From Trichuris trichiura (Eukaryota; Nematoda; Enoplea; Trichinellida; Trichuridae): DNA of 64,000 bases. Below the pieces are notes generated by a model that saw nothing but the letters and a program-made list of their open reading frames with translations, had not been told where the DNA came from and did not search any database. The position numbers were made by a program, and so were the translations under genes. Shown piece by piece: positions 1 to 11,296 of the stretch. Location of the stretch: the NCBI GenBank assembly GCA_037903355.1, contig JBAJFE010000001.1:1-64000 (forward strand), read 5' to 3'. Every line of letters starts with the position of its first letter. Position 1 is the first letter of the stretch.

Positions 1-75
1 TTATTCACAAGCTTGCCGATGCCGGAAACCTTACAGGTCTCACTAGACTTACTAAATTCCGACGACACTCTACTT

Positions 76-2580
76 GAGGGGTGGAGAACGTCCGGCCCGC
101 GAGACCATTTTCCGCCCACGCATTGGGGCAACCGCGCATGGATGCGAGATTCAGTGAAATGTGATTGTGGAAAGTTATTTTTCATAATGCGATGGACGTA
201 TTGTATGTGAATCCTAGTAATAACATAAATCTTGCGTAACAAGCAGGGAGCATCAGGCTTGTTCGGAAGACTGCGTTGCTGACAGCTCTCTGTCAGCAAA
301 CCGACATTGTTAGTCCTAGGTGACAAGCAGTAGGTGCCACTATAGTGTGTGCGCGCGTATAGTAGCGAGGAGCATTGCTTTGTTCGAGATGACGACTGTC
401 CAGCTTGCTAGAGTAGCTGTGCTTTCTTTTGCTCTCAGCAGTCACTGGCATCGTTCTCGCCTTCTCTTGCTATCGTTCTCATCGATTTCTGTCGGCCGCC
501 TGTCCTTTACGTCTTCGAAGTACAAAAAGGTTATTTCCTTTTCTGTAGTTGCGATTATGTTCTTGACAACTGGGTTGCAGGATAGTCCCAAAGGTCTGCC
601 TTTTGCTCTGAGTTGCCCATAAAGTTATGCTGAAACCTGAAGTTTCGTGCAACTTATAGCAAGGTAGTGTTCGCGCTCACCCAACGCTAGAAATGGCCAG
701 TTCAAAAAAAAGAAAAGTTGATATGGAGTGTCGAATTTTCCAAAAGAAATGGACGAATGACTATTTTCTCGTGGAGCTTAAGGGCAAGCCCGTTTGCCTT
801 GTTTGTGGCGACTCAGTAGCTGTTATGAAAAAAGCTAATCTGGAACGGCATTGCAGCACAAAACATCTAAAATTGATGGAATTAAAAGGCCAAGAGCGTC
901 TGGATAGAATCAGGGCGCTTCAATGGAATTTGGAGTCGCAAGAAGCCGCTTTCACCAGGCCACACTGCGACGCGTACAGCGTTCTTCAAACGAGTTACGT
1001 AGTGAGCGAAATGATCGGAAAGAAGTTGAAGCCCCATGCAGAGGGTGAATTTGTGAAAGAGTGCATGATGGCAGCCGCGAAGTTACTAGCACCAGCCAGT
1101 GAAAAACTTTTCGAAAGTGTTAGCTTATCTCGAAGAACTGTTTCAGACCGGATCACTGACTTAGCAGACGACATTGAAAAAACGTTGAAGCGTACTGCAG
1201 GTAACTTTGAATTTTTTTCCCTGGCTTGTGACGAGACTACGGACATAACAAATACCGCTCAACTGGCCATTTTCCTTCGCGGAATAACTCCAGAGTTTGA
1301 GACTCGAGAAGAACTGTTATCACTGGAAGCCATGCATAGCACTACAAGGGGAGAGGACATATTTGAGAAACTCGTTTTATCAATGGAACGATTCGGGTTA
1401 AAGTTTGAAAAATTAAGCGGTCTGACTACGGACGGCGCTCCAGCTACGGCTGGCTTGCAAAAAGGCCTAGTTGCATTTGTTAAAAAGGAAATGAATAATC
1501 TCGGTCTTGATCCGAACGATTTGATAGTATGCCATTGTATCATACATCAACAGAGTCTCTGCGCACGGTCGCTGCGATTCAACAATGTGATGTCAGTAGT
1601 CGTCTCGTGCGTAAACTGTATCAAGAGCGAAGTGCATAATAACCGCCTGTTTAAAGATTTTTTGAATGAACTTTCCTCCGAATATGGTGATCTCGTTTAT
1701 CATTGTGAAGTTCGCTGGCTGAGTCGCGGGAATATGCTAACGAGGTTTTACCAACTGCGCGATGAAGTTAAGCAGTTCATGGAGGCCAAAAGCAAACCTG
1801 TCAGAGAACTAAGTGACAGAAAGTGACTACGTGACCTGGCTTTCATGGTAGACACTGTCAAGTACCTGTCGGAACTGAATATCAAGCTGCAGGGTCCGAA
1901 CCAGCTTCTCAGCTCACTCGTATCAAACGTGAAAGCATTTGAAGCTAAATTAAGGCTTTGGAAACAGCAGCTTGAAAAGGGCAGCGTGGTACATTTCTCT
2001 ACACTCCAGGGACAGCAGCCTTCTACGACATTAGAGTATGCCGGTGAATGTGCCAAACTACTTGAGGCGTTTGGCGAAAGATTCAACGATGTGAAAAGTA
2101 GACAGATGCAACTGAATATCTTCGCCATTCCATTCAATGTAGAACCAGTTGATGTACCCGATGAACTGCAGCACGAGATCATTCATTTGCAAAGCGATGA
2201 TGAGCTCAAAGCTAAATACAACAACTTCCCGCTCCTTGAGTTCTATAAGCGGTACATAAGCAACGATGAATTTCCCGTTTTGAAGAGACATGCTTTGAAA
2301 TACGCGTCCGTGTTCGGAACAACCTACTGCTGCAAGCAGTTCTTTTCAAAACTTACCATCGCAAAGAGCCGTCTGCGCACGAGACTCACGGACACAAATC
2401 TGGTGAACCAGCTACGAGTAGCAACGTCATCAGAAGGAGCTGACATCGCACGCCTCACCAGGAAAAAGCAGTTCCAAACAACCCATTAGGGGCGACTTCA
2501 TAAATATACGTGCAAATAAAGCAGGCTGTTTTTCATTTTCTCTATCCGGCCCGCGGCACGAAAAAGGTTCCCCACCCCTG
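76..2580 (+). mobile_element. hAT transposon (Charlie8/GTF2IRD2-like) inserted in PLE-1
   Basis: The ends are imperfect terminal inverted repeats: GAGGGGTGGAGAAC at 76 and the complement of GGTTCCCCACCCCTG at 2566-2580. A perfect 8-bp target duplication, CTCTACTT, lies at 68-75 and 2581-2588. The 8-bp duplication, the CAGGGGTGGGGAAC-type end and the encoded transposase all point to the hAT superfamily. Bases 102-692 form the 5' non-coding part and hold a 300-bp ORF (320-622) with no recognisable domain. An AATAAA signal lies just after the transposase, at 2515. Confidence 0.95.
693..2489 (+). pseudogene. hAT transposase, one in-frame stop
   Basis: The protein starts with a basic KKRKV stretch that looks like a nuclear localisation signal. 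A BED-type zinc finger follows (C35, C38, H53, H58). The transposase core shows CDETTD at residues 180-184 and TTDGAPA around D247. A C-terminal hAT dimerisation region (PLLEFYKRYISN, then ALKYASVFGTTYCCKQFFS) ends near 2410. The frame is continuous for 598 codons except for a TGA at 1824-1826, immediately before LRDLAFMVDT. Relatives usually have Trp here, so a single TGG to TGA change would explain it. Otherwise the gene looks recent and intact. Confidence 0.9.
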
Positions 2581-2588
2581 CTCTACTT

Positions 2589-3825
2589 CGACGCACTAAA
2601 CTCAACCCGTTCCACATAGTCAAGCTATGTTCCTTCTGCATGCTTGAGGCGAACACCTTCCACTTCCAGGGCTTGTTTTACAAACAAAAAAACGGTGCAC
2701 TGATGGGAAGTCCACTATCACCGGTACTGGCGGAAGTGTTCATGGAATATTTGGAATGGCGGGCGTTTTCCAAGACTGACGGTGAAATTGCGCCCACGTT
2801 CTTCAAACGATACGTTGATGACATCTTTGCCAGGAAACGAAGGAGGAAACGAAAACGTTTTTCTAGAAGTATTAAACCATGAATTCCCTAATGTGATAAA
2901 ATTCACCATTGAAAAAGAGGTTGAAGAAAAAGTCTTGTTTTTGGACATCCTCATCATTCGTTCGCAAGAGGGTATAAAAACTACCGTCTACCGAAAACCG
3001 ACGCATTCAGACAAGTATGTTGAGTACACGTCGCACCATCCGCGACATATTATGACTGGGATATTGCGCGGGGTGGTGGACCGAGCTTTGGCGATCTGCG
3101 ATCCAGAATATTTGGAAGAGGAGCTGGTCCACCTACAAAGAACCTTTGAGAAAAATGGATACCCTATCCACATAATAAACTCAACCATCCAGCGGAAACT
3201 GGAAGGGAGTACAAGGACAAAAAGTCCTGCTCCAGGACTGCGCCTGGTCCTCCCATATTACGCAGGCCAAGGGGAAAAAATCAAAAGGCTTTGAAACAGA
3301 CTAGGCTTCCAAGTCTGGTTCAAATTAAACCCAAGCTTCCGTTCCATATAACGGAATGACAAAGAAAGGGTACCTCCGGACCAGTGCCCTGGGGTAGTTT
3401 ATGAAATCAAGTGTGGATGTTCATCCTCGTACATTGGTGAGACATGTTATACATTGGCACACAGGTTCCAGGAGCACATGAGGTCCTTAACCAGATACAG
3501 GAACGCTGTCAACCGTTTGAACGGAGAACAGTCCATCAGGTCACGTGGACGTCCGCCCACACTGGATCCGCGAGTTGCCATGGAGCAAGCTAGCCAGACT
3601 TCAGCGGTGGCACAACACGCAGCGCAATGCACGGGCCAACTGCGCGCAAAAGTGCTGTGCAAAGAGAGGCTCTTTATGATTAGGAAGATAAAAGAAGCAC
3701 TTTATATAAAATTGAATTCAAACATTAACAGGGACGGTGGCATCGCAGTCAGTTACACCTGGACCAACATCATCAGGGCCACAAACTGCTGCCTGCTACA
3801 AGAACCGCCTGTACAGGGACAATAG
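2589..3825 (+). pseudogene. PLE-1 reverse transcriptase/GIY-YIG endonuclease, distal part, broken
   Basis: The catalytic YVDD box lies near 2811-2822. Just after it the frame shifts by one at the internal repeat AGGAAACGAAGGAGGAAACG (about 2830-2850). The second frame then runs from about 2830 to 3825 but carries in-frame stops at 3292-3294 (TGA) and 3349-3351 (TAA). The endonuclease part shows VVYEIKC, then SSSYIGET and a C-terminal RKIKEALYIK block. With a frameshift and two stops this copy cannot make an intact product. Confidence 0.88.
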
Positions 3826-4073
3826 CGGTGCACCTCGGTCTTTTGGAAATATCCCTAGCCCGTTTAATTTCCCTTGCCCCCTCTTCATCTTTCTTTCCCA
3901 CTCTTTCTTTCTTTCCTCCCTTTGTTCCTCCCCTTCCGCCTCACCCAGTCCCCTCAACTACCGGACCCCCCTTTTTAAATAATGTCGTATCTCATTTAAA
4001 ACGGCCCAAGTTTCCCGCTGTTTAAAGCACTAGTCCCACCTAAGGGCATGCCAGCATTCTCTCTGTCATTTTT

Positions 4074-4112
4074 CTGCGCTGAAGACGGGGACAGGTGATC
4101 CCCGAAAGCTTC
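4074..4112 (+). ncRNA. hammerhead-ribozyme core at the 3' end of PLE-1
   Basis: The conserved CTGAAGA (4079-4085) is followed by a stem-loop, CGGGGA/TCCCCG around CAGGTGA, and then GAAA (4104-4107). This matches the CUGANGA - stem II - GAAA core. Hammerheads are known in the terminal repeats of PLEs. Stem III and the cleavage triplet are not resolved here. Confidence 0.75.
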
Positions 4113-4615
4113 GCAATAAAAATCTTTGAACGAGTAGCTTTTCCGTACAATAATGTTGATACACACACCCGTTAAGAGAAACTATGTTTTCAAAGCAATT
4201 TAACATTATTCGTTGTAATGATGGAGCTGGCGGTAGTTCGGAAAATCCTTAGTGAGCAACCCTTTTCGTTGCGCATTGTATATGATAACGTAAAGAGAAA
4301 TTTTAGGGACTAAAATCTTTATAATGGGTCGTCAAGTTTCTAAAGTAAAGAAACTATTTTTACTTCCCATTTACCGAACGACGTGACGAAACTGATTGGT
4401 TTTGGAAACTAGTGTTTCTGGACAGACCAGCATCAACATTCTGCCTGTGCTGTCTTAATGAACCGCGAAGACGGAATCAATGATTTTCAAAAGCTCAAAT
4501 GTTTAGTAGATTGTTCGAAAACGGAAGATGAATGTCGTTTCTTGCGCCTAACATGCCTGACCGGTAAACAGTTCCCGTCAGTCGTTTATTCAATTCATAG
4601 GTGCAGTGCTATTGA

Positions 4616-4880
4616 AGATTGTATGCTTCTTAACCGGTCTGTGGATTTTCATGGTGGAAATTCTTTATTACGGCTTTGTCTAGCCCGTTGATAATGTCTG
4701 AAATAAAACTGAAGCAAATGCCCTACCAACGGATGGATGAGCAATTATTAAGGAAAAAATTCAGAACAAACACTTAGCAGATTCAGAGCTTTCGAGGCCA
4801 ACCTTGTCCCGTCGTCAGCGATGATGGTAATGTAAGTTTCACTGCGGCGATGATGGTAATGTCATTACCATGATCAGCCA
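4616..4880 (-). mobile_element. PLE terminal-repeat fragment with reversed hammerhead core
   Basis: The stretch shares CAAATGCCCTACCAACGGAT and the following AATTATTAAGGAAAAA segment with 38.8, 40.1, 54.6 and 59.5 kb. The complement of CGCTGACGACGGGACAAGG lies at 4803-4821 and is followed on the minus strand by CTCGAAAGCTC. Stem II is partly mutated (GGCCTCG instead of GTCCCG). No target duplication was found, so both borders are approximate. Confidence 0.75.
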
Positions 4881-5190
4881 TACCCAATGCTCGTTCAAAA
4901 TGTAGGTAATCATACTAATGTTTTAAAGGCATACCCTAAAACAAAATCGCCAATATACTTTACGCTTACCAATCATAACAGCTAAGAAATGTGTGTTTCA
5001 CCTGTTTATCCTAAAATCGGAATGCAAGAGCCTGGTACTCCATTTAGTAACACTGATTCGCAGGTTTAAATTTTGTGCCTATGAAAAGTTTCTTCACTGG
5101 CAAAAGACAGAGATTAATTTCTTTTGGTAGACGGCCGTCTAGCCGCATTTGTATTTGTGCAGTTAGTTTTTAATGCTCATCTGTCTCTCC
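4881..5190. other. no gene seen
   Basis: AT-rich sequence without a convincing ORF, splice-linked exon or repeat end. Confidence 0.5.
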
Positions 5191-5192
5191 TT

Positions 5193-5696
5193 TTACTCTA
5201 ACAATGTTTGACTGAGTAGGCTAGAACAGTTTCTCAAACTGACGGCTGCAATCACCCCTTCCAGAGCTCCAAGCTCACCATTATACCGTAATTTGATTGA
5301 CCAATCCCCCGTGAGCTGATTAATCGATGCTATTCCAGACCATGGGAAAAATTTGCGGGAAGAAATGGAGGAAGGTTTCTGAAGGTACTTCTGCGGCTTT
5401 CCCTGCTGAGTCGGATACTTTCCACTCTCTTTGAACCACACGGCCAGCGCACGATATTTCTCCAGAGCAGCTCCTAACGCTCTGTCGCAGTCGAAACCTT
5501 GGACTTTATTGTCTGCTTGAGAAATACCAGGCCAGTATGACATGCACGTTATTGTCAACGAGAGAACACTTGAATTACGCCTGACAATATAATCAAAATG
5601 TTTGAAACACTTTTTTGTCACTGACAAGATACAGTGAATGGATAAGGGTTCAACTCGATTACTGTAAGTAGGAACAAATGCCATATTTGAACGCAC
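5193..5696 (-). CDS. unrecognised minus-strand coding stretch, possibly a secreted protein exon
   Basis: An open frame of 167 codons lies on the minus strand. A usable acceptor (TTTCTCAAGCAG) precedes VQGFDCDRALGAALEKYRA, and the frame continues through LTGDWSIKLRYNGELG to SLRNC and a TAA. Codon use and the helical ALEKYRALAVWFKESG stretch look like real protein. A hydrophobic run (SVLSLTITCMSYWPG) lies before the likely acceptor, but I could not join it to a start codon in phase. I do not recognise the family. The true gene may be smaller than this ORF or have further exons. Confidence 0.35.
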   Translation of the reverse strand: MRSNMAFVPTYSNRVEPLSIHCILSVTKKCFKHFDYIVRRNSSVLSLTITCMSYWPGISQADNKVQGFDCDRALGAALEKYRALAVWFKESGKYPTQQGKPQKYLQKPSSISSRKFFPWSGIASINQLTGDWSIKLRYNGELGALEGVIAAVSLRNCSSLLSQTLLE

Positions 5697-6019
5697 AATA
5701 TTTCGTGCGCGGTGTTAATGTTTTCTTAACTAATTTGGCGGACTTAATCGCTTGATCTAAGCGAAATGATCCGTTACCACCGTGAAGTCGCTATAGAGTT
5801 GAACAGCAAAACGGTAATATTAGCTATGAAGACACCGTTAGCGTAATAACAATAAGATTCTACTTTTTAAATGATGATGACTACCCTACAAGCAGATATT
5901 GTAACAATCGAATTTGCATGCAGGATTGTGTATACATCCTCAAACAATTTGCTTCACTGGTGGATAATTTCTTGCGCATAAATAGCATCCGTTACTAAGT
6001 TGAACTGGTCACTTATCTT

Positions 6020-6310
6020 GAAAACCTGGTGCTTTGGTACGGGAGTGTGCGTTTTCATATTGAAGGTATCTTTATTACGGCTTCTCCCGTTAAGACTTAA
6101 AGTAAAAAAAAGATTTTTTCTTTCTTTCCGGAGCTTTAAGGTCTTTCGCGACCCGTCTTCAGCGGTGAGATAAAGTGTAGTGTTGACTACACTTTATCTC
6201 ACCGCTGAAGACAGGTCGCGAAAGACCTGAAAGCTCCGGAAAGAAAGAAAAAATCTTTTTTTTACTTTAAGTCTTAACGGGAGAAGCCGTAATAAAGATA
6301 CCTTCAATAC
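6020..6310. mobile_element. short palindromic PLE insert with two opposed hammerhead cores
   Basis: The sequence from about 6061 to 6308 is a near-perfect inverted repeat folding around 6184. The arms begin TATTGAAGGTATCTTTATTA and end with its complement. Each arm carries a hammerhead core: minus at 6131-6166 and plus at 6201-6240. The unit sits between 13-bp duplications, GGTCACTATCTT-like: the exact copy is GGTCACTTATCTT at 6007-6019 and 6311-6323. Only the left side has the extra PLE tail containing TACGGGAG. Confidence 0.9.
6201..6240 (+). ncRNA. hammerhead-ribozyme core
   Basis: CTGAAGA at 6204-6210, stem II CAGGTC/GACCTG around GCGAAA, then GAAA at 6229-6232 and AGCTCCGGA. The opposed partner on the minus strand has TAAA in place of GAAA and is probably inactive. 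Confidence 0.7.
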
Positions 6311-6323
6311 GGTCACTTATCTT

Positions 6324-7309
6324 CAGAATTCTGCAAGAATGTTTGTGCTTAGGAGCGCCTCTTGCGCCAGTGACTATACGCTCTGCTGAAGGCAAAAGTA
6401 CATTGCATCGTTATTAGGTTTCCTTTCATTTTGTGTCTGTTAGGAAACCTGACCACATATTCACGAGCAGTAATGAACTGACAAGTATACAGCCGTGAAA
6501 ATCCAATATTCCGAATAGTTCAATGCAATGAAGAGTCCCTATATCGAGTGTATCCACCTATTGTTTCAGTAGATAACTCCCCTTCCGTCTTTCTGAGAGC
6601 ATTACACCTTTACCATGAAAACATGGCGACAGTCTCCAAATGATTTTGTCAGGATTGTTCATCTGCTTTCGATCATTCTTCCACAAAGAGAAATTCCTTA
6701 TTTCAACAGTTATTTGATCAAGAAACTTGGCTGATTCAAGAGTTTATATTCGTCACCGACTGCTTTGCAAAATTTATTTGTTCACCCTGATTCGAAATAA
6801 CCTGCAAAGGCGATTCACACTGTTAATTACAATGAAAACGTTGGAGGAGTTAGGAGGCCGACCGGTTTGCAGAAGTATGACGTGCTTTCTGGCATTACCT
6901 GCACTGTGGAGCACTCGCGAATATTAAGAAGACCGTATTGGTAGCAGAACTAGCTGCTGCGTACACAGAAGACTTCAGCAGTTACCAAGTTAACATAGCA
7001 AAGATTTAGTATACTGCATGAAAAATGCACCAGTTTTTAGTCAACGTAAGCGAAGGTATTCTAAAAGAAAATTCTACCTATTGCGTGGTTTTTGCATCAG
7101 GCTTTCAAATGAAGGATTTTCAAGGAAGAAAAGAAAAGGTCTATCAGCGTTACTTAGAGATTAAAATTTTCGATAATTTGGTAGTAAATTTTCAAAATTG
7201 GCAGCAGCAAACGCTATTCCTTTAAACAACAATCATAACACTGAAATAGTTCCTACAGCTTGAGCTAACGGAGCCCAAGCTTTTCATTTGCAGTTTAACT
7301 TTGACACAA
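6324..7309. other. no gene seen
   Basis: ORFs at 6727-6927 and 7025-7225 are short, have no recognisable domain and no matching splice sites. Confidence 0.45.
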
Positions 7310-7854
7310 CGAACACTTATTCATGTTAGGTTTCTTTTACGGAATGCTTGCCCCGTTGAAAAATTTTAATTTCAGTTTTTCCGGAGCTTTCGTGTCAAAC
7401 ACGACCAGCCTTCAGCGGTATTAAAATGACGTGATGAGTATTGTGCGGGGATGACGTACGAAGTGTTGTAACTGTTTAAAGGCGAGTGTTTTAAAGTCGA
7501 ATTCTTGGAGTCCTCCTCTGTCTGTCAGCTAGCTGTTTCTCCTGTTGTGCTTGTGTGTTGTTATTCATGTAGTTAATTCGTTTTCTAGATTTTTCTTCCA
7601 TTTCTGATCCGCTTGTTCTATCTTTGTAGTGTGTACATGTTGCCATCTTCTAAGTAGACAGTTCATTTTAAGGTTCTTCTCCACTGTTCTTTTTATGGTT
7701 TATCCATTTCTGGTTTTTGATTCACGAGTGCATTTGTTCTGTGTAATTTGTCCATTTTTGCCTAGGTAGTTTTCGTCAGTAGTTTTTTGTTTTTTCTTTG
7801 TGTATTTAGAGAAGTGAGCACCAATTGGAGCGGGTGACAATGTTTGACCATAGT

Positions 7855-8181
7855 TCATTTATTTCTGCTCCTTGATCTCGGTTGTGTCACGTTGTGCCTG
7901 ATATATAGGGCTTCTTTAATTTTCCGTAAGCGCACATTGCTTTCATAGCATAAAACTTTTGCGTCAAGAATTTGTTTGCAATGTGAGGAGTGTTCCACAA
8001 CAGCGGAGGCCTGTATTGCTTTTTCCATGGTGATTTTTAAGTCTGATATTGGTATTCCACGATGTCTTGCAGGATTGTTGTCGTTGCTGAGACTATTTTT
8101 TGCGTTTTTATAAGTGACTAGCTTCTTAATGTGTTCATTGATACTATGTTCTAGGGTATTGCCCGTTCCCCCAATGTACAC
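7855..8181 (-). pseudogene. PLE GIY-YIG endonuclease, left arm
   Basis: The minus frame shows MYIGGTGNTLEHSINEHIKK (relatives have YIGETGN), then VVEHSSHC and RLRKIKEALYIRHN. It lacks the C-terminal part seen in the right arm. 5' truncated, no reverse transcriptase. Confidence 0.8.
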
Positions 8182-8434
8182 TCCTGAACAAGGGCATTTG
8201 ATTGCGTTGACCAGCCCTGTTCTTTTAATTTTTGGGATTTTTGTTTTCTCCTTTCAGAGAATTGTCCTGAAGTTTGGAAAACTCTTGAAAAAAACTCAGA
8301 ACCTTAACCGTTTTCCTCTTAGATTGTTTAGCTAGGAAAACGGTTAAGGTTCCGAGTCTTCCAAGAGTTTCCCAAACCTCAGGACAATTCTCCGAAAGGA
8401 CAAAACAAAAATCCTAAAAAACAAAAGAACAGGA

Positions 8435-8845
8435 CTGGTCTACGCAATCAAATGCCCTTGTTCAGGGGTGTGCATTGGGGAAACGGGCAATACCCTAGAA
8501 CATAGTATCAATGAACACATTAAGAAGCTAGTCACTTATAAAAACGCAAAAAATAGTCTCAGCAACGACAACAATCCTGCAAGACGTCGTGGAAGACCAA
8601 TATCAGACTTAAAAATCATCATGGAAAAAGCAATACAGGCCTCCGCTGTTGTGGAACACGCCTCACATTGCAACCAAACTCTTCAGCCAAAAGTTCTATG
8701 CTACGAAAGCAATGTGCGCTTACGGAAAATTAAAGAAGCCCTATACATCAGGCACAACGAGACATACAACCGAGATCAAGGAGCAGAAATAAATGAACTA
8801 TGGTCAGACATTGTCACCCGGTCCAATTGGTGCTCACTTCTCTAA
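8435..8845 (+). pseudogene. PLE GIY-YIG endonuclease, right arm
   Basis: The frame is open from TGLVYAIKCPC through VCIGETGNTLEHS to the stop at 8843-8845. The second tyrosine of the YIG motif is Cys here. It ends with INELWSDIVTRSNWCSLL, as in PLE copy D. The upstream sequence is frame-slipped and stops at the palindrome centre, so this is only the distal part of a PLE protein. Confidence 0.82.
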
Positions 8846-9381
8846 ATACACAAAGAAAAAACAAAAAACTACTGACGAAAACTACCTAAGCAAAAATGGA
8901 CAAATTACACAGAACAAATGCGCACGTGAATCAAAAACCAGAAATGGATAAACCATAAAAAGAACAGTGGAGAAGAACCTTAAAAATGAACTATCTACTT
9001 AGAAGATGGCAACATGTACACACTACAAAGATAGAACAAGCGGATCAGAAATGGAAGAAAAATCTGGAAAGTGAATTAACTACATGAATAACAACATACA
9101 AGCACAACAGGAGAAACAGCTACCTGACAGACAGAGGAGGACTCCAAGAATTCGACTTTAAAACACTCGCCTTTAAACAGTTACAACACTTCTTACGTCA
9201 TCCCCGCACAATACTCATCACATCATTTTAATACCGCTGAAGACGGGTCGCGTTTGACCCTAAAGCTCCGGAAAAACTGAAATTAAAATTTTTCAACAAG
9301 ACAAGCATTCCGTTAAAGAAACCTAACATGAAAATCCCTGGTCCCGTACCAAGAAGTTGCATCTACAAAGCGAACACTTAT

Positions 9382-10113
9382 GGAAGTTAACAAAGAAGCG
9401 CGCCAGTACTGAAAGCAACATGTAAAAAGTAATGGCGGCATGCACTGGACGTCCGTTGCCAACCTTATACTTATTCATGCATTCTGTTTCACTAGCTAAA
9501 CGTTTTCTTGACTTGAAAAGCTGTCTAACCCTTTTGAAGCTGCGAGACTTTATTCTGTGCCATCAACGATGACTAGATTCATACGCAACAGGAATTCAAA
9601 TATTTCAAATCTGATTTGTTTTTACCGCATATTTGTCCATAAAATGATTTCAACGTTCACGCGACATTTTCCAAATGATACAGGAAAAACATTTCCAAAA
9701 TAAGCTCTGAATACAACGATTTGCCAGGCGGTGGATTAAACGGTTTTTTGAGGGATGCCATGTCCGTCACTGTAAGCCCAGTCTCTAAACTGTTTATATT
9801 TTAAACATTAATGTTCGAAATTTTCCAGGGATAGAAATAACCTAGCTACATGAACCCAGTTTTTCTGATTCACATTTAGCACATGCTTCAGATGATATCA
9901 GTGGTGACGCCTGAATTACTGCTGAGCAATGTAGCAAAATGATTCCCTCTATTTTGACAGCGCTGACAGTAGGTTGAACCGGTTATTGCTAAGCGTGCAT
10001 TATATTCGCACTAACGAATGTACAAACAGTGATTATGGCAACGTCATTCATTGCCTTATTAGATTAAATATACGTCTTCAGATGCAAAATGTGTTTACTT
10101 GCTATCTAACATA
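9382..10113. other. no gene seen
   Basis: Only short ORFs without domains (for example 9974-10159). Confidence 0.45.
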
Positions 10114-10115
10114 TA

Positions 10116-11296
10116 CAGTCAGCCCTCGTTATCCGCCGTTAATTCGTCCAGAATTTTGAGCGTTTTACCGCGTTAAGTCGCATCCGCGTTATATAGTATA
10201 CCCTATGAAAAAGGCTAAATAGCTTATATTCTAGCCACGTATCTCGCCCCCCTTGAATTCCTCCTGGAACGGTTATCATACCTAGTAATCCTTCGAAGCT
10301 TAATACTACAGAATCTAGCTACGCGATAAAGACATCAATGAGACTGCGCTTGTCCAATGGGGCCAGTCATCAGAGTTCAGGCCGTTAGATACAAGAAAGG
10401 ATGAAAGCAAGATGCGCTTTCCATAAACGCCTGGGAATCGCCTTGCTTTAATGAGCTAAGCGATATACTGGTGCGCGGAATGGGTACAGGGCAGGGGAAA
10501 TATAAAATACATAGGAGCACTTAAGCAGAAATAGTGAACATCACACAGAACACATCAACATACAGCAAAACGTCTACGGCAGAAACGTTTGGGGCATAAT
10601 GTATCAATTTACCCACTTTCTGCAGGTGGGCGCAAATCCCTTGGAGAACGGCCGGTCCTACGATTTCTTGAAATTGTTGGTAGCGAAACGTCTTGCCTTA
10701 AAATGTTAGGCTCCGCAGCTACCGGAGTTTTATTTAAAAACATTGCTATAGGGAGCCGTATCTGCCTTTTCTTCGCTTTATCGAATAAATCTTGTAGCGG
10801 CTTCAACGAAACCGTTATTCCTCGTATAACCATGATGCCCTGTTCTATGGATGGATCGTCGTCAGCAGTCATATCCTTTAGGACCTGCGCTTGCCGGAAA
10901 AGACTGGCAAGCTTTTGCAGCGTCCAGTCTGAGGGTGCCTGAGCGTCTGTATCTTCCATGACGTCGCCGTCGCTGCCCGTAAGTGATTGCGTCGATTCCT
11001 CCAGTTCCTCGTTGGTGAACGATTCTCCACAGTCTTCTATGTGCTCCCTGATACCGTCTTCCATCATGTCGGAGAAACCTTCACCTCCCAACTCTCTGGC
11101 AATATTCACGATGTCCATAACCTCTTCATCGATGGCACCTAATTCCTCGCATTCACTGACTGCGTCTCCCCACAAACCAGCAACCACTGACTGTTCTAGG
11201 CTTTATCCCGTGTACCGCCGTGCAAAAGATGACGTCACTATTTCACGCCGGACGAACCGCGTTGTATAGAACTCCGCGGATAACGAGGGCAGACTG
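10116..11296 (-). mobile_element. Tigger1-like (pogo) element, internally deleted
   Basis: The left end CAGTCAGCCCTCGTTATCCG follows a TA (10114-10115). The right end is the complement, CGGATAACGAGGGCAGACTG, ending at 11296; its flanking TA appears mutated to TG. The same ends bound the longer copy at 30238-33201. Only the C-terminal part of the transposase remains, on the minus strand. Confidence 0.9.
10609..11187 (-). pseudogene. Tigger1-like transposase, C-terminal part
   Basis: The 192-codon minus frame contains EEVMDIVNIARELGGEGF, FTNEELEES and SDWTLQKLASLFRQAQ. It aligns throughout with the C-terminal part of the second copy at 32174-32647. The catalytic DDE region is missing through internal deletion. 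Confidence 0.88.

Larger units (their letters stand above)
1..4140 (+). mobile_element. Penelope-like element PLE-1, 5' end outside the window, split by a hAT element
   Basis: Bases 1-67 encode the reverse-transcriptase motif LFTSLP followed by a run that ends DDTLL. The same reading frame resumes at 2589 with KLNPFHIVKLCSFC and then GSPLSPVLAEVFMEY and RYVDD. Removing the hAT insert and one copy of its target duplication rejoins the frame exactly. A GIY-YIG endonuclease region follows, with a stop at 3825. A pyrimidine-rich 3' region leads to a hammerhead core near 4079 and the tail AATAAAAATC. The 3' limit is estimated. PLEs are retroelements that encode a reverse transcriptase fused to a GIY-YIG nuclease. 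Confidence 0.9.
7321..9370. mobile_element. 2-kb palindromic PLE insert: two 5'-truncated copies joined head to head
   Basis: The left half reads as a minus-strand PLE 3' portion and the right half as a plus-strand one, folding near 8330 (CGTTTTCC ... GGAAAACG). Both arms contain the endonuclease region, the CCGGAAAAACTGAAATTAAA tail and a hammerhead core (minus about 7388-7428, plus about 9234-9275). The outer right end continues through GGTCCCGTACCAAG. An 11-bp duplication CGAACACTTAT (7310-7320 and 9371-9381) shows that the whole palindrome entered as one unit. Confidence 0.9.

Noticed and set aside
320..622. 100-codon ORF in the hAT 5' region
   Set aside because: No domain, low-complexity Ser/Leu, and it lies in the non-coding part of the element.
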